Of a stretch of DNA of 20,721 bases, positions 7,543-15,188 are shown piece by piece. The notes under the pieces were generated by a model. That model saw nothing but the letters and a program-made list of their open reading frames with translations. It was not told the origin of the DNA and searched no databases. Position 1 is the first letter of the stretch. Every line of letters starts with the position of its first letter. The stretch comes from CAZILN01 sp964540005 (GTDB taxonomy: Bacteria; Bacteroidota; Bacteroidia; Bacteroidales; SM23-62): positions 1 through 20,721 of the forward strand of contig CAZILN010000436.1 of the NCBI GenBank assembly GCA_964540005.1. Direction: 5' to 3'. A program made the position numbers and the translations under genes.

Positions 7543-8346
7543 ATGGAACAGCAGCCAACATACGATATACTCCTTGATTATCTGAGAAAGCTGGAAAAGG
7601 TGGCTATTGCCTTCTCAGGCGGTGTGGACAGCAGTTTTCTCCTGAAAGCAGCGACAGATGCCCTGAAACCTGAAAATATACTGGTGCTTACTATCAATTC
7701 ACCTTATATCCCCGACTGGGAGATAGACGAAGCCCGTCAAACTACCGGGGTGCTGGGTGTGCAACACATCGTAGTAGATACTCATATCCCGGAGCAGATC
7801 AGGAATAATCCGAAAGACCGGTGCTACCTGTGTAAGTCATTCATATTTAATATATTAAAAGAAACGGCTTCCCAGCATGGATTTCACAGCCTCATCGAAG
7901 GCACCAACGATGATGATACCAGGCTTCACCGTCCCGGAATGAAAGCACTGGATGAGCTCGGTATTATCAGTCCGTTAAAGGAAACAGGATTTTCCAAACG
8001 GCAGATCAGATCCTTATCAAAAGCTGTCAAACTGGATACCTGGGACAAACCTGCATATGCCTGCCTGCTGACAAGGATCCCGTATGACACTAAAATAGAG
8101 GATGCCACCCTGCGAAGAATAGAAAAATCGGAGATGTTTCTTTTTGAACTGGGACTCAGGTCTATCAGGGTAAGGGCACACGGAGATCTTGCCCGCATAG
8201 AAACAGACAGGAGCAGGTTTGAAGAGATCTTTAAGAATAAATTGTCTGACAGGATCAGCACACAGCTTAAAAGATATGGTTTTACGCATGTCACACTTGA
8301 CATGGATGGAATCAGGACAGGTAGTTTTGATACATTGACTGATTAG
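7543..8346 (+). CDS. larE: ATP-dependent sulfur transferase LarE
   Basis: LarE activates the carboxylates of the LarB product with ATP and replaces oxygen with sulfur, giving the dithio precursor of the nickel-pincer nucleotide. The 267-aa protein has the PP-loop 'SGGVDSS' at 25-31, 'DRCYLCK' at 92-98, 'LIEGTNDDD' at about 117-125 and 'KPAYACLLTRIPY' at 169-181. Cys174 in the last motif aligns, by my reading, with Cys176 of L. plantarum LarE, the residue whose own sulfur is sacrificed to form dehydroalanine. The extra nearby cysteines of cluster-dependent LarE proteins are not seen after it, so this looks like the sacrificial, single-turnover type. larB follows after 3 nt. The family is firm; the mechanistic subtype is inferred. 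Confidence 0.92.
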   Translation: MEQQPTYDILLDYLRKLEKVAIAFSGGVDSSFLLKAATDALKPENILVLTINSPYIPDWEIDEARQTTGVLGVQHIVVDTHIPEQIRNNPKDRCYLCKSFIFNILKETASQHGFHSLIEGTNDDDTRLHRPGMKALDELGIISPLKETGFSKRQIRSLSKAVKLDTWDKPAYACLLTRIPYDTKIEDATLRRIEKSEMFLFELGLRSIRVRAHGDLARIETDRSRFEEIFKNKLSDRISTQLKRYGFTHVTLDMDGIRTGSFDTLTD

Positions 8347-8349
8347 ACT

Positions 8350-9096
8350 ATGGATGCAGAAAAGCTAAAAGAGCTACTGGAACGGGTTCAATCCGGTGAA
8401 CTCACCACAGAAGACGCACTGAAACAACTGCGGGATCTTCCCTTTAAGGACCTCGGACACACAAAGATCGATACCCATAGGGCCTTGCGAACGGGTTATC
8501 CTGAAATAATTTTCTGCCAGGGCAAATCGCCCGGGCAAGTCAGGGACATAGTCAGGTATATGGCCGGAGAAAAAGTGAATATCCTGGCAACACGGGCAAA
8601 CAGTGAGCAGTATGAAGCCGTCAGGTCTGAGATCCCCTCGGCACAGTATAATGAAACCGCTGGTTGTATCACCCTGCAAGCAGTAACTCCGGACATACCG
8701 GATACCTCCATAGCAGTGCTGACCGCCGGTACTTCGGATATGCCTGTTGCAGAAGAAGCGGCCATCACGGCTGAGATCTTCGGGAATAAGGTGGACCGGT
8801 ATTTTGATGTAGGGGTGGCGGGGATCCACCGACTGTATGATAACCTTGATGATATACGTAAAGCAAGGGTGATCATTGTTATTGCGGGTATGGAAGGCGC
8901 CCTTCCAAGTATTGTGGGCGGACTGGTGGATAAGCCCGTTATCGCCGTTCCGACCAGCACCGGGTACGGTGCCAATTTCAGCGGCCTGTCTGCCCTGCTG
9001 GGGATGCTGACCAGCTGTGCCTCCGGGGTCAGCGTGGTCAATATTGATAATGGCTTCGGTGCCGGTTATATGGCCAGCATGATAAATAAATTATAA
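8350..9096 (+). CDS. larB: Nicotinic acid adenine dinucleotide carboxylase/hydrolase LarB
   Basis: LarB performs the first step of nickel-pincer nucleotide synthesis: it carboxylates the pyridinium ring of nicotinic acid adenine dinucleotide at C5 and hydrolyses the phosphoanhydride. The 248-aa protein has a helical N-terminus followed by 'RTGYPEIIFCQGKSP' and a PurE/AIR-carboxylase-like domain: 'AVLTAGTSDMPVAEEA' (about 122-137), 'DVGVAGIHRL', 'IAGMEGALPSIVGGL' and 'VPTSTGYGANFSGLSALL'. Glu182 and Cys223 fall in the places of L. plantarum Glu180 and Cys221 (constant offset of two), the latter being the residue that bonds the pyridine ring. The gene lies 3 nt after larE and 1 nt before wbqC, so it is in the middle of one transcript. 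No larA is present in the window. Identification is firm. Confidence 0.93.
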   Translation: MDAEKLKELLERVQSGELTTEDALKQLRDLPFKDLGHTKIDTHRALRTGYPEIIFCQGKSPGQVRDIVRYMAGEKVNILATRANSEQYEAVRSEIPSAQYNETAGCITLQAVTPDIPDTSIAVLTAGTSDMPVAEEAAITAEIFGNKVDRYFDVGVAGIHRLYDNLDDIRKARVIIVIAGMEGALPSIVGGLVDKPVIAVPTSTGYGANFSGLSALLGMLTSCASGVSVVNIDNGFGAGYMASMINKL

Positions 9097-9097
9097 G

Positions 9098-9784
9098 ATG
9101 AATCCCGGAAACAACCCCATTCCGGAATCAGCCTGCCTGTCAGTAGCCTACCTTGCCCCGGTTTCATACTACTCAAAATTCCTTCTGCACAGGAAGATCA
9201 TCATTGAGCGCTATGATCATTACCAGAAGCAGACCTATCGCAACCGGTGCATCATTTATTCCGCCAACGGCCCGATAGCTCTCAGTATACCTGTCCTGAA
9301 AGGACCCTCCCATAAAGTCATGGTAAAAGACCTTCGCATCGACAATGGCAGGAGCTGGCGAAAATTGCATCGTAAGGGTATTGAATCTGCTTACCGTTCA
9401 GCCCCTTACTACGAGTTTTATATAGATGAGATTCTTCCTTTCTTTGAGAAAAGCTACGACTATCTGCTGGATCTGAACCTTCAGATACAGCAGGTGATGA
9501 TGGATAACCTGCAACTGGAACCGGAGCTTACACTGACAACTGCCTTCGAAGCAGAGACAGCAGAAGATGCCATGGACTACCGGGAGCTGATACATCCGAA
9601 GAAGGAATTCTCAGCGGATCCTTATTTTAAACCCGAACCCTATGAACAGGTGTTCAGTGACAGGTTCGGGTTCATCTCTAACCTCAGCATTATGGATCTG
9701 TTATTTAATAAAGGACCTGATGCAGTGAGTGTCCTCGAAAAGAGTATCCGGAGAAAAGCTTTCAGCAAGGTCCCTAGAACCTGA
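9098..9784 (+). CDS. WbqC family protein
   Basis: A 228-aa protein of the WbqC-like family, whose members are often found in O-antigen or surface-polysaccharide loci and whose enzymatic role is poorly defined. Recognisable parts are the N-terminal 'SVAYLAPVSYYSKFL' (about 15-29), the charged 'YDHYQKQTYRNRCII' (about 39-53), 'ALSIPVLKG' and 'WRKLHRKGIESAYRSAPYY'. No signal peptide or membrane segment is seen, so it should be cytoplasmic. Its ATG is 1 nt after the larB stop, which makes it the last gene of the lar transcript. Its 3' end overlaps the convergent outer-membrane protein gene by 11 nt. From memory, wbqC commonly sits directly behind lepB in Bacteroidota; here the Fe-S/DUF362/lar block lies between them. 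Confidence 0.82.
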   Translation: MNPGNNPIPESACLSVAYLAPVSYYSKFLLHRKIIIERYDHYQKQTYRNRCIIYSANGPIALSIPVLKGPSHKVMVKDLRIDNGRSWRKLHRKGIESAYRSAPYYEFYIDEILPFFEKSYDYLLDLNLQIQQVMMDNLQLEPELTLTTAFEAETAEDAMDYRELIHPKKEFSADPYFKPEPYEQVFSDRFGFISNLSIMDLLFNKGPDAVSVLEKSIRRKAFSKVPRT

Positions 9785-11249
9785 ATCCCAGGGTCGCAAC
9801 AAACTGAGAACTGTTGCTGGTGACTTCTGCAGCCTGCGCATTGGGAAGCACATAGGCATAATAGCTTTCCTCAACAGTCCTCATGGTATACCCGAAATCC
9901 AGAAAGAATCCCTGGCTCCTGAGTCCCAGTCCGCCAGCATAAACCATGGTATAGGCACTCCTGTTTTCCTCCAGTTTCGCATAGGGACTGCCGTAAAACC
10001 CGGCACCGCCCCTGACATACATGGGTCCCACCCTCACTTCTCCCCCGGCACGTATATTGGACGCACGTGAGTATAGTTCATGGATGACATCATTCTCATT
10101 ATAAAATCCGTAATCAGAACTCTCCATATTGGTTTTTGTATAATCCAGGAATTCGTAATCCACATTAAAAGTGGCGAATTTGGGTATCTGAAATCCAATG
10201 CTCCCGATCAGTTTATAGGGTGTCCGGACCTTATAATCTACCAAAAGATCATCAGAAGGGAAATATATTGATGAAGCTTCCGGGAATTCAGGATCAAAAT
10301 TTGATTCTATTGAGGTATAATAATCCTCGCTGATCTTGTAAAATGTGGGCAGGTGGAAAGCCGCCCCTATCCTGATCAGGCTGATTGGTCTGAAAATAAG
10401 ACCCAGCTTGAAGGTGTAACCCGTCCCGTAAGCATCCAGGTGCTCCTGGAAAGTAAACGAATCGAAGTATTCAATGATATATTTATCATCAGCCTCAAGG
10501 TGATCTATGTCCTGGCTGAAATGTAACCTGTGAATCCCCAGAGTGGTACCCACATAGAGCTTGTCCCCGTAGTTGGCCCCGAAGCTGAAAGTATATTCAC
10601 CTATTCCACCGGATTCCTTTACGCTTCGTCTCTGGTATTGCCCATAATTGTCATCGGCAATATCATTGGTAAATGTATCTGCCGTTTCATGCAGGTACAG
10701 AAGATCGGCATCATAGGCCATGCTTTCCTGAAAATGATTGAAATCCTCAGGGAAATAGGCGATATTGGCCTGTACGGCCATCCAGTCGAGCAATGAGCTG
10801 CTGGTACTGAGACCACTGGTCTGGCGGCCTCTCATTATAAAATCCCGGTTGAAGTTATTCAGCCGGTTGTAACCAATACCGAAAGAATAGGAGACCCATT
10901 CGTCTTCACTATTACTCAGGCTGGTCAGGACCAATCCGAAATTATTCATCAGGAACTTGTAATCATCCTCGGTAGAAGTGGTGTTCAGGTACGAGGTGCT
11001 TGTATTATTGAAAAGTATTGTCGGTGTAAATGTCAGTTCAGATTTCCTGTACACACCAATACCGGCCGGATTGATACTCAATGAACTGAAATCGCCCCCC
11101 AGGGCCCCGAATGATCCGGCCATGGATATGGAACGGGCGGTCCCTCCGTAATAATTCTGAGAGTACCTTAATGCATCTACCTCATTCTGAGCAACTAAGG
11201 AACTTCCCAGGAAAAACAGAAATGCTGTTAATATATATACTCTTTTCAT
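9774..11249 (-). CDS. OMPP1/FadL-type outer-membrane protein
   Basis: A 491-aa outer-membrane beta-barrel protein. A Sec signal peptide ('MKRVYILTAFLFFLGSSLVA', cleavage about residue 20) is followed by the family N-terminal block 'GGTARSISMAGSFGALGGD' and 'SINPAGIGVYRKSELTFTP'. Alternating hydrophobic/aromatic strands run to a C-terminal Phe ('VATLGFRF'), as expected for BAM-dependent insertion. FadL-type proteins transport hydrophobic compounds such as long-chain fatty acids; the substrate here cannot be read from sequence. Its stop overlaps the wbqC 3' end by 11 nt. The low-complexity lipoprotein gene ends 86 nt upstream on the same strand, so both may share a transcript, though the gap is long enough for a separate promoter. 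Confidence 0.85.
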   Translation of the reverse strand: MKRVYILTAFLFFLGSSLVAQNEVDALRYSQNYYGGTARSISMAGSFGALGGDFSSLSINPAGIGVYRKSELTFTPTILFNNTSTSYLNTTSTEDDYKFLMNNFGLVLTSLSNSEDEWVSYSFGIGYNRLNNFNRDFIMRGRQTSGLSTSSSLLDWMAVQANIAYFPEDFNHFQESMAYDADLLYLHETADTFTNDIADDNYGQYQRRSVKESGGIGEYTFSFGANYGDKLYVGTTLGIHRLHFSQDIDHLEADDKYIIEYFDSFTFQEHLDAYGTGYTFKLGLIFRPISLIRIGAAFHLPTFYKISEDYYTSIESNFDPEFPEASSIYFPSDDLLVDYKVRTPYKLIGSIGFQIPKFATFNVDYEFLDYTKTNMESSDYGFYNENDVIHELYSRASNIRAGGEVRVGPMYVRGGAGFYGSPYAKLEENRSAYTMVYAGGLGLRSQGFFLDFGYTMRTVEESYYAYVLPNAQAAEVTSNSSQFVATLGFRF

Positions 11250-11335
11250 TTGCTGGTTGTTTTTAAAATAATAATCCTGTTCAATGTCTTTCAGTCATGC
11301 CACATTGCCTGATCCTGACTGTAACAGTTCAATTG

Positions 11336-12802
11336 TTATTTTCTTCCGCCAGAAGAAGATCTTGATCCGGAACTGGATGATCTGCTGCCACTGCTGGAAC
11401 CAGAGGACCGTGATCCGGAGCTGGATGACCGGCTTACAGAAGAACCGCTGCTCGAGGACCTGGAATACGAACTGCTGGATCTGCTGCTGGAGCTGGTTGA
11501 AGGCCTGTAGCTGCTGCTCGACCTGCTGCTTGAGCTGGTTGAAGGCCGGTAGCTGCTGCTTGATCTTGTAGCTGAACTTGAACTTGAACGCGGGGCAGTA
11601 TAGGTACGTGTAGTAGTACCCGATGAACTCGACCGGTTTGCAGCTCCGCTGTTATAGCTGGGCCTCGACGAAGACCGGGGATTACTGTAACTGGGCGTAT
11701 AACTCTTCCTTGTCGTCGTGGTAGAAACCCTGTTGGTACTGCCGGTGGAACTCCTGCTTGGAGAATATGAACTCCTGCTTGTAGGTGAATCAGTTTTAAC
11801 CCGGGTCGCATTCAGCGTACTGTTGCTGTTTCTTGCAGCAGCAGACGAAGAAGTACGCGAGCCGGCTACCCTTTCAGCGTTAGGATTGGTGGTTCTTGAA
11901 TTTGCAGCGGTCCTGGAAGTGGCAGCGGCAGTCCTTGAAGTAGTCCCGGAACTGTTCCGGACACTTGCAGATGTGCTTCTTCCCACACCGCTGGTTGTCC
12001 TCCCGGTTTCTGAGGAGGTCCTGGTGCTGTACCTGGCACTTGAGGTCCTGTGGCCGTAACGGGTTCCACTGCCTTCTGTATACCTGACGGTATAAGGAGA
12101 ATAATCATAATAGCTGTAGTAGGGATAGTAACCATAATACCCGTAGCTACGGTAGTGCGGGTATCCATAACCCCAGCTCCTGTAATATGGCCATCCATAG
12201 CTGTAGTAACTCGGGTATCCCCATCCAAATCCAAACCCATAGCCATAGCTCATGCTGAATCCCCATCCCGGTGTATACCATGGGTCGTACCAGGGATCGT
12301 AGAAACCGTAGTACCAGGGATCATAATAGCTGAATCCCATGTATGGAGAATGAAAACGGCCTATCCTGGTCGAATACGAAGGATAATTATCCTGGTAAAC
12401 GTCGCCATAATAATTGTGATTGATAATGGGGGTACCCTCTTCATCCTCATAGTATGTATATCCGTAATCTCCCGACTCATCATAATAGGCAGTATCTCCT
12501 TCATAATATAACTCATCCTGGGTCAGGTCCGATTCCCCGCTCAGGTATTCACTTTCGAGTCCCATGCGGTATTTCTCATATTCGCTCAATTCCTCCACGG
12601 GAACTTCTGAATTTTCCTGTACCAGGGATTCTGAATTTTTCTGTACCGCCGGTTGGGTGTCTGCAACAGCAACGGGTTCCTGCACTACTATTTCTTCCGG
12701 TGTATAATAAAGATCATCATACTCTGCAAGTCCTGCCCTGTAGGATGTTGAACATGAACTGAATATGACTGCTATTACTGTTAGGTAGAGTATTGTTCTC
12801 AT
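11336..12802 (-). CDS. Low-complexity lipoprotein (Tyr/Gly/Trp-rich, Ser/Arg-rich tail)
   Basis: A 488-aa predicted lipoprotein of unknown function. The signal ends in 'VIFSSC' with the lipid-attachment Cys at 17. Residues 25-140 are acidic with many Glu/Asp/Tyr. Residues about 155-237 are extremely rich in Tyr, Gly and Trp ('YDPWYYGFYDPWYDPW', 'GYGFGFGWGYP'). Residues about 244-487 are almost entirely Ser, Thr, Arg, Ala, Asn and Gly ('TSSSSRSSSSYRPS'), ending 'SSSGGRK'. No enzyme motif is seen. The composition suggests an unstructured, possibly adhesive or matrix-like surface protein, but that is a guess. After the Cys the sequence is STSYRAG, without the acidic lipoprotein export signal known in Bacteroidota. 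The FadL-like gene lies 86 nt downstream. Long ORFs in the other frames here are composition artefacts. Confidence 0.75.
   Translation of the reverse strand: MRTILYLTVIAVIFSSCSTSYRAGLAEYDDLYYTPEEIVVQEPVAVADTQPAVQKNSESLVQENSEVPVEELSEYEKYRMGLESEYLSGESDLTQDELYYEGDTAYYDESGDYGYTYYEDEEGTPIINHNYYGDVYQDNYPSYSTRIGRFHSPYMGFSYYDPWYYGFYDPWYDPWYTPGWGFSMSYGYGFGFGWGYPSYYSYGWPYYRSWGYGYPHYRSYGYYGYYPYYSYYDYSPYTVRYTEGSGTRYGHRTSSARYSTRTSSETGRTTSGVGRSTSASVRNSSGTTSRTAAATSRTAANSRTTNPNAERVAGSRTSSSAAARNSNSTLNATRVKTDSPTSRSSYSPSRSSTGSTNRVSTTTTRKSYTPSYSNPRSSSRPSYNSGAANRSSSSGTTTRTYTAPRSSSSSATRSSSSYRPSTSSSSRSSSSYRPSTSSSSRSSSSYSRSSSSGSSVSRSSSSGSRSSGSSSGSRSSSSGSRSSSGGRK
11481..11564 (-). repeat. Two 42-bp in-frame tandem repeats
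   Basis: Copies at 11481-11522 and 11523-11564 differ at 3 of the first 40 positions. Each encodes 14 residues of the form SSSSRSSSSYRPST in the Ser-rich tail of the lipoprotein. Frame is kept, so copy-number change would lengthen or shorten the tail without breaking the gene. Confidence 0.8.
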
Positions 12803-12936
12803 GACGCTTCCTCCGTTTTTTTCTTTTGCTTATTTGAATGCAAATACTATACCAAAGAACAAGAAGGGGAACTTTTTTTTATATTAATCAGAGCATATTA
12901 CGAATTTTATGCAAGAAATAAAAACCTCGCGGCAGG

Positions 12937-12966
12937 TTTAATTGTACATATTATTTAGTTATTTTG
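12937..12966 (+). promoter_or_regulatory. Tentative proS promoter
   Basis: In the 201-nt divergent gap between the lipoprotein gene and proS, TTTA at 12937-12940, a 19-nt spacer and TATTTTG at 12960-12966 approximate the Bacteroidota TTTG / TAnnTTTG pattern (one base short in the -7 box). It would start transcription near 12973, about 30 nt before ATG 13004. No comparably good match was found for the lipoprotein gene on the other strand. Confidence 0.3.
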
Positions 12967-13003
12967 CACAGGTTTGACTGCAAATTTTTAATCGCACATT
13001 CAT

Positions 13004-14479
13004 ATGGCAAAGGAATTGACAACAAGGGCTGAAAACTATTCACAATGGTATAATGATCTGGTTATAAAAGCGGAACTGGCAGAATACTCTTCTGTAAAGG
13101 GTTGTATGGTTATCAAGCCTTATGGTTATGCCATCTGGGAGAAAATGCAATCGGCGCTGGATAAGATGTTTAAAGATACCGGTCACTCTAATGCTTATTT
13201 CCCCCTTTTCATCCCCAAATCATTCTTCAGCAGGGAGGCCAGCCATGTTGAGGGCTTTGCCAAGGAATGTGCCGTGGTTACTCATTACAGACTGAAAACT
13301 GATGAGAATTCAAAGGAAATTGTGGTTGATGAAGATGCCAAACTGGAGGAAGAACTGATCATCCGGCCCACCTCAGAAACAATAATCTGGCATACCTATA
13401 AAAACTGGATCCAGTCATACCGTGACCTCCCTTTACTGATCAACCAGTGGGCCAATGTTGTCCGCTGGGAAATGCGTACCCGGCTGTTCCTGAGAACAAC
13501 TGAATTCCTCTGGCAGGAAGGTCATACCGCCCATGCCACGCAGCAGGAAGCCATAGATGAAACCCGGCTTATAATTGGCCTGTATGCCGATTTTGCTGAG
13601 AAATGGATTGGAGTTCCTGTTATCAAAGGCCACAAGACCGAATCTGAACGCTTTGCCGGTGCCATCGACACCCTTGCCATTGAAGCCATGATGCAGGACG
13701 GGAAAGCACTGCAATCCGGGACCTCTCATTTTCTCGGACAAAATTTCGCAAAAGCATTCGATGTACAGTTTGCTGACCGCAACGGTAAACTGGAATATGT
13801 ATGGGCTACTTCATGGGGAGTATCCACCAGACTGATGGGAGCCCTGGTAATGGCCCATTCTGATGATAACGGCCTGATATTGCCACCCAGACTGGCTCCC
13901 CTGCAGGTGGTTATTGTACCGATCTATAAAAAGCAGGAAGAACTCAGCCTGATATCTGAACAGGCCCGTAAGATTGAAGCGGAACTGAAGGACAGGAACA
14001 TCAGCGTCAGGTTTGATGACAGGGATACATATAAACCCGGATGGAAATTCTCCGAATACGAACTGAAGGGAGTGCCCCTCAGACTGGCTATCGGTCCGCG
14101 CGACCTCCAGAACAATACCATAGAAGTTGCCCGCAGGGACACTCTTGAGAAGATGCTTGTAAACCGCGACGAGGTGGTCCCAAAGGTATCCTCCCTGCTG
14201 GAGGAGATACAGGAGAATATCTATAATAAAGCATTGAAATTCAGGACAGATAACAGCTATATAGTAGATTCATACGATGAATTCAGGGAGATCATCGAAA
14301 ATAAGGGTGGATTTGTCATGGCCCACTGGGACGGTACAAGAGAGACCGAAGCAAAGATAAAAGAAGAGACCAAAGCCACCATCAGGTGTATCCCCCTGGA
14401 TGCAGAAAAGGAGGAGGGTAAATGTATGATCAGCGGAAAACCGTCTTCACAGCGGGTGTTATTTGCCAGGGCATATTAA
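13004..14479 (+). CDS. proS: Prolyl-tRNA synthetase, archaeal/eukaryal type
   Basis: Class II synthetase that charges tRNA-Pro with proline in the cytoplasm. The 491-aa protein lacks the large editing insertion of E. coli ProRS and matches the shorter archaeal-like form found in Bacteroidota. Visible motifs are 'YFPLFIPKSFF' (about 65-75), 'RPTSET' (121-126), motif 2 'RWEMRTRLFLRTTEFLWQEG' (154-173), 'GTSHFLGQNFAKAF' (about 239-252) and motif 3 ending 'DDNGLILPPRLAP'. The anticodon-binding domain follows ('VVIVPIYKK'), and the C-terminal domain ends in the family-typical '...VLFARAY'. In zinc-binding relatives such as the Thermus enzyme that domain has four Cys; here the positions read W-D-G-T-R-E-T-E and C-M-I-S, so at most part of the site remains. 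ATG 13004 is the only sensible start. Confidence 0.96.
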   Translation: MAKELTTRAENYSQWYNDLVIKAELAEYSSVKGCMVIKPYGYAIWEKMQSALDKMFKDTGHSNAYFPLFIPKSFFSREASHVEGFAKECAVVTHYRLKTDENSKEIVVDEDAKLEEELIIRPTSETIIWHTYKNWIQSYRDLPLLINQWANVVRWEMRTRLFLRTTEFLWQEGHTAHATQQEAIDETRLIIGLYADFAEKWIGVPVIKGHKTESERFAGAIDTLAIEAMMQDGKALQSGTSHFLGQNFAKAFDVQFADRNGKLEYVWATSWGVSTRLMGALVMAHSDDNGLILPPRLAPLQVVIVPIYKKQEELSLISEQARKIEAELKDRNISVRFDDRDTYKPGWKFSEYELKGVPLRLAIGPRDLQNNTIEVARRDTLEKMLVNRDEVVPKVSSLLEEIQENIYNKALKFRTDNSYIVDSYDEFREIIENKGGFVMAHWDGTRETEAKIKEETKATIRCIPLDAEKEEGKCMISGKPSSQRVLFARAY

Positions 14480-14501
14480 ACCTTACTAAATCTGATCATC
14501 T

Positions 14502-15188
14502 ATGGAAGAAAATCAAATCAGTTCAGCCATTCTTGAGGCTTTGACAGGAAAATCAAGCCTGAAGCAGGTGATTTATGATAAAACCCTCGAGGCCTTCGGG
14601 TTGGTTAAGGAAGTCCTCATACAACTGGAAGCACATTATAATAATCAACTGGGAGATACAGATGAAAGGATCAGGCTCCAGTATCAGGATAACGGATTGT
14701 TTGGAGCACAGCTCAAGGTAGCCGGAGACATACTCGTTATAAGTATGCATTCGAATGTTTTCAATTTTAACAGGGAACATAATATCTGGAAAGGTTCCTA
14801 TGTTTCAGGTGATCTTACTAGGGCTTACTGCGGGGTCATCAACATTTACAATTTCCTGGCTGACTCATTCAGGTATAACCGGATGAATGACCTGGGATAC
14901 CTTATCAGCAGGATATTTATCAACAAGGACAATCATTTTTTTGTTGAGGGTAAGAAGCAACAGGAATATTCCTACACAAATTTCGGTAAAGCTGAAATTA
15001 GCAGGGACATACTGAAGGATATACTGAACAGGGCCATTAACTATGCCCTTGAATTCGACCTGCTTGTCCCACCCTACGATACGGTTAAACTTACTTCTGT
15101 GGAAAATGCCAGTCAGAATATAGAGTATTCTAAAATGCGTACAGGGAAAAGACTGGGATTCCGTTTTAATTCAGATGACATCTCATAA
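14502..15188 (+). CDS. Conserved protein of unknown function
   Basis: A 228-aa protein I do not recognise as a named family. It begins 'MEENQISSAILEALTGKSSLKQ', has no signal peptide or membrane segment and reads as a soluble alpha/beta protein. Distinct stretches are 'LKQVIYDKTLEAFGLVKEV' near the N-terminus, 'DILVISMHSNVFNF', 'YCGVINIYNFLADSFRYNR', 'LGYLISRIFINKDNHFFVE' and a C-terminal 'KRLGFRFNSDD'. No catalytic signature or Cys cluster is seen. It lies 22 nt after proS and overlaps the following outer-membrane protein gene by 14 nt, so it is translationally close to that gene. Its codon use and composition match its neighbours, which supports a real gene. Confidence 0.75.
   Translation: MEENQISSAILEALTGKSSLKQVIYDKTLEAFGLVKEVLIQLEAHYNNQLGDTDERIRLQYQDNGLFGAQLKVAGDILVISMHSNVFNFNREHNIWKGSYVSGDLTRAYCGVINIYNFLADSFRYNRMNDLGYLISRIFINKDNHFFVEGKKQQEYSYTNFGKAEISRDILKDILNRAINYALEFDLLVPPYDTVKLTSVENASQNIEYSKMRTGKRLGFRFNSDDIS

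Noticed and set aside
11481..11564. Possible CRISPR-like repeats
   Set aside because: The two copies are directly adjacent, in frame and coding, with no spacers.
11434..12511. Several long open frames on both strands over the Ser-rich lipoprotein gene
   Set aside because: They arise from the repetitive composition of the real gene; their translations are biased low-complexity sequence with no start context or family features.
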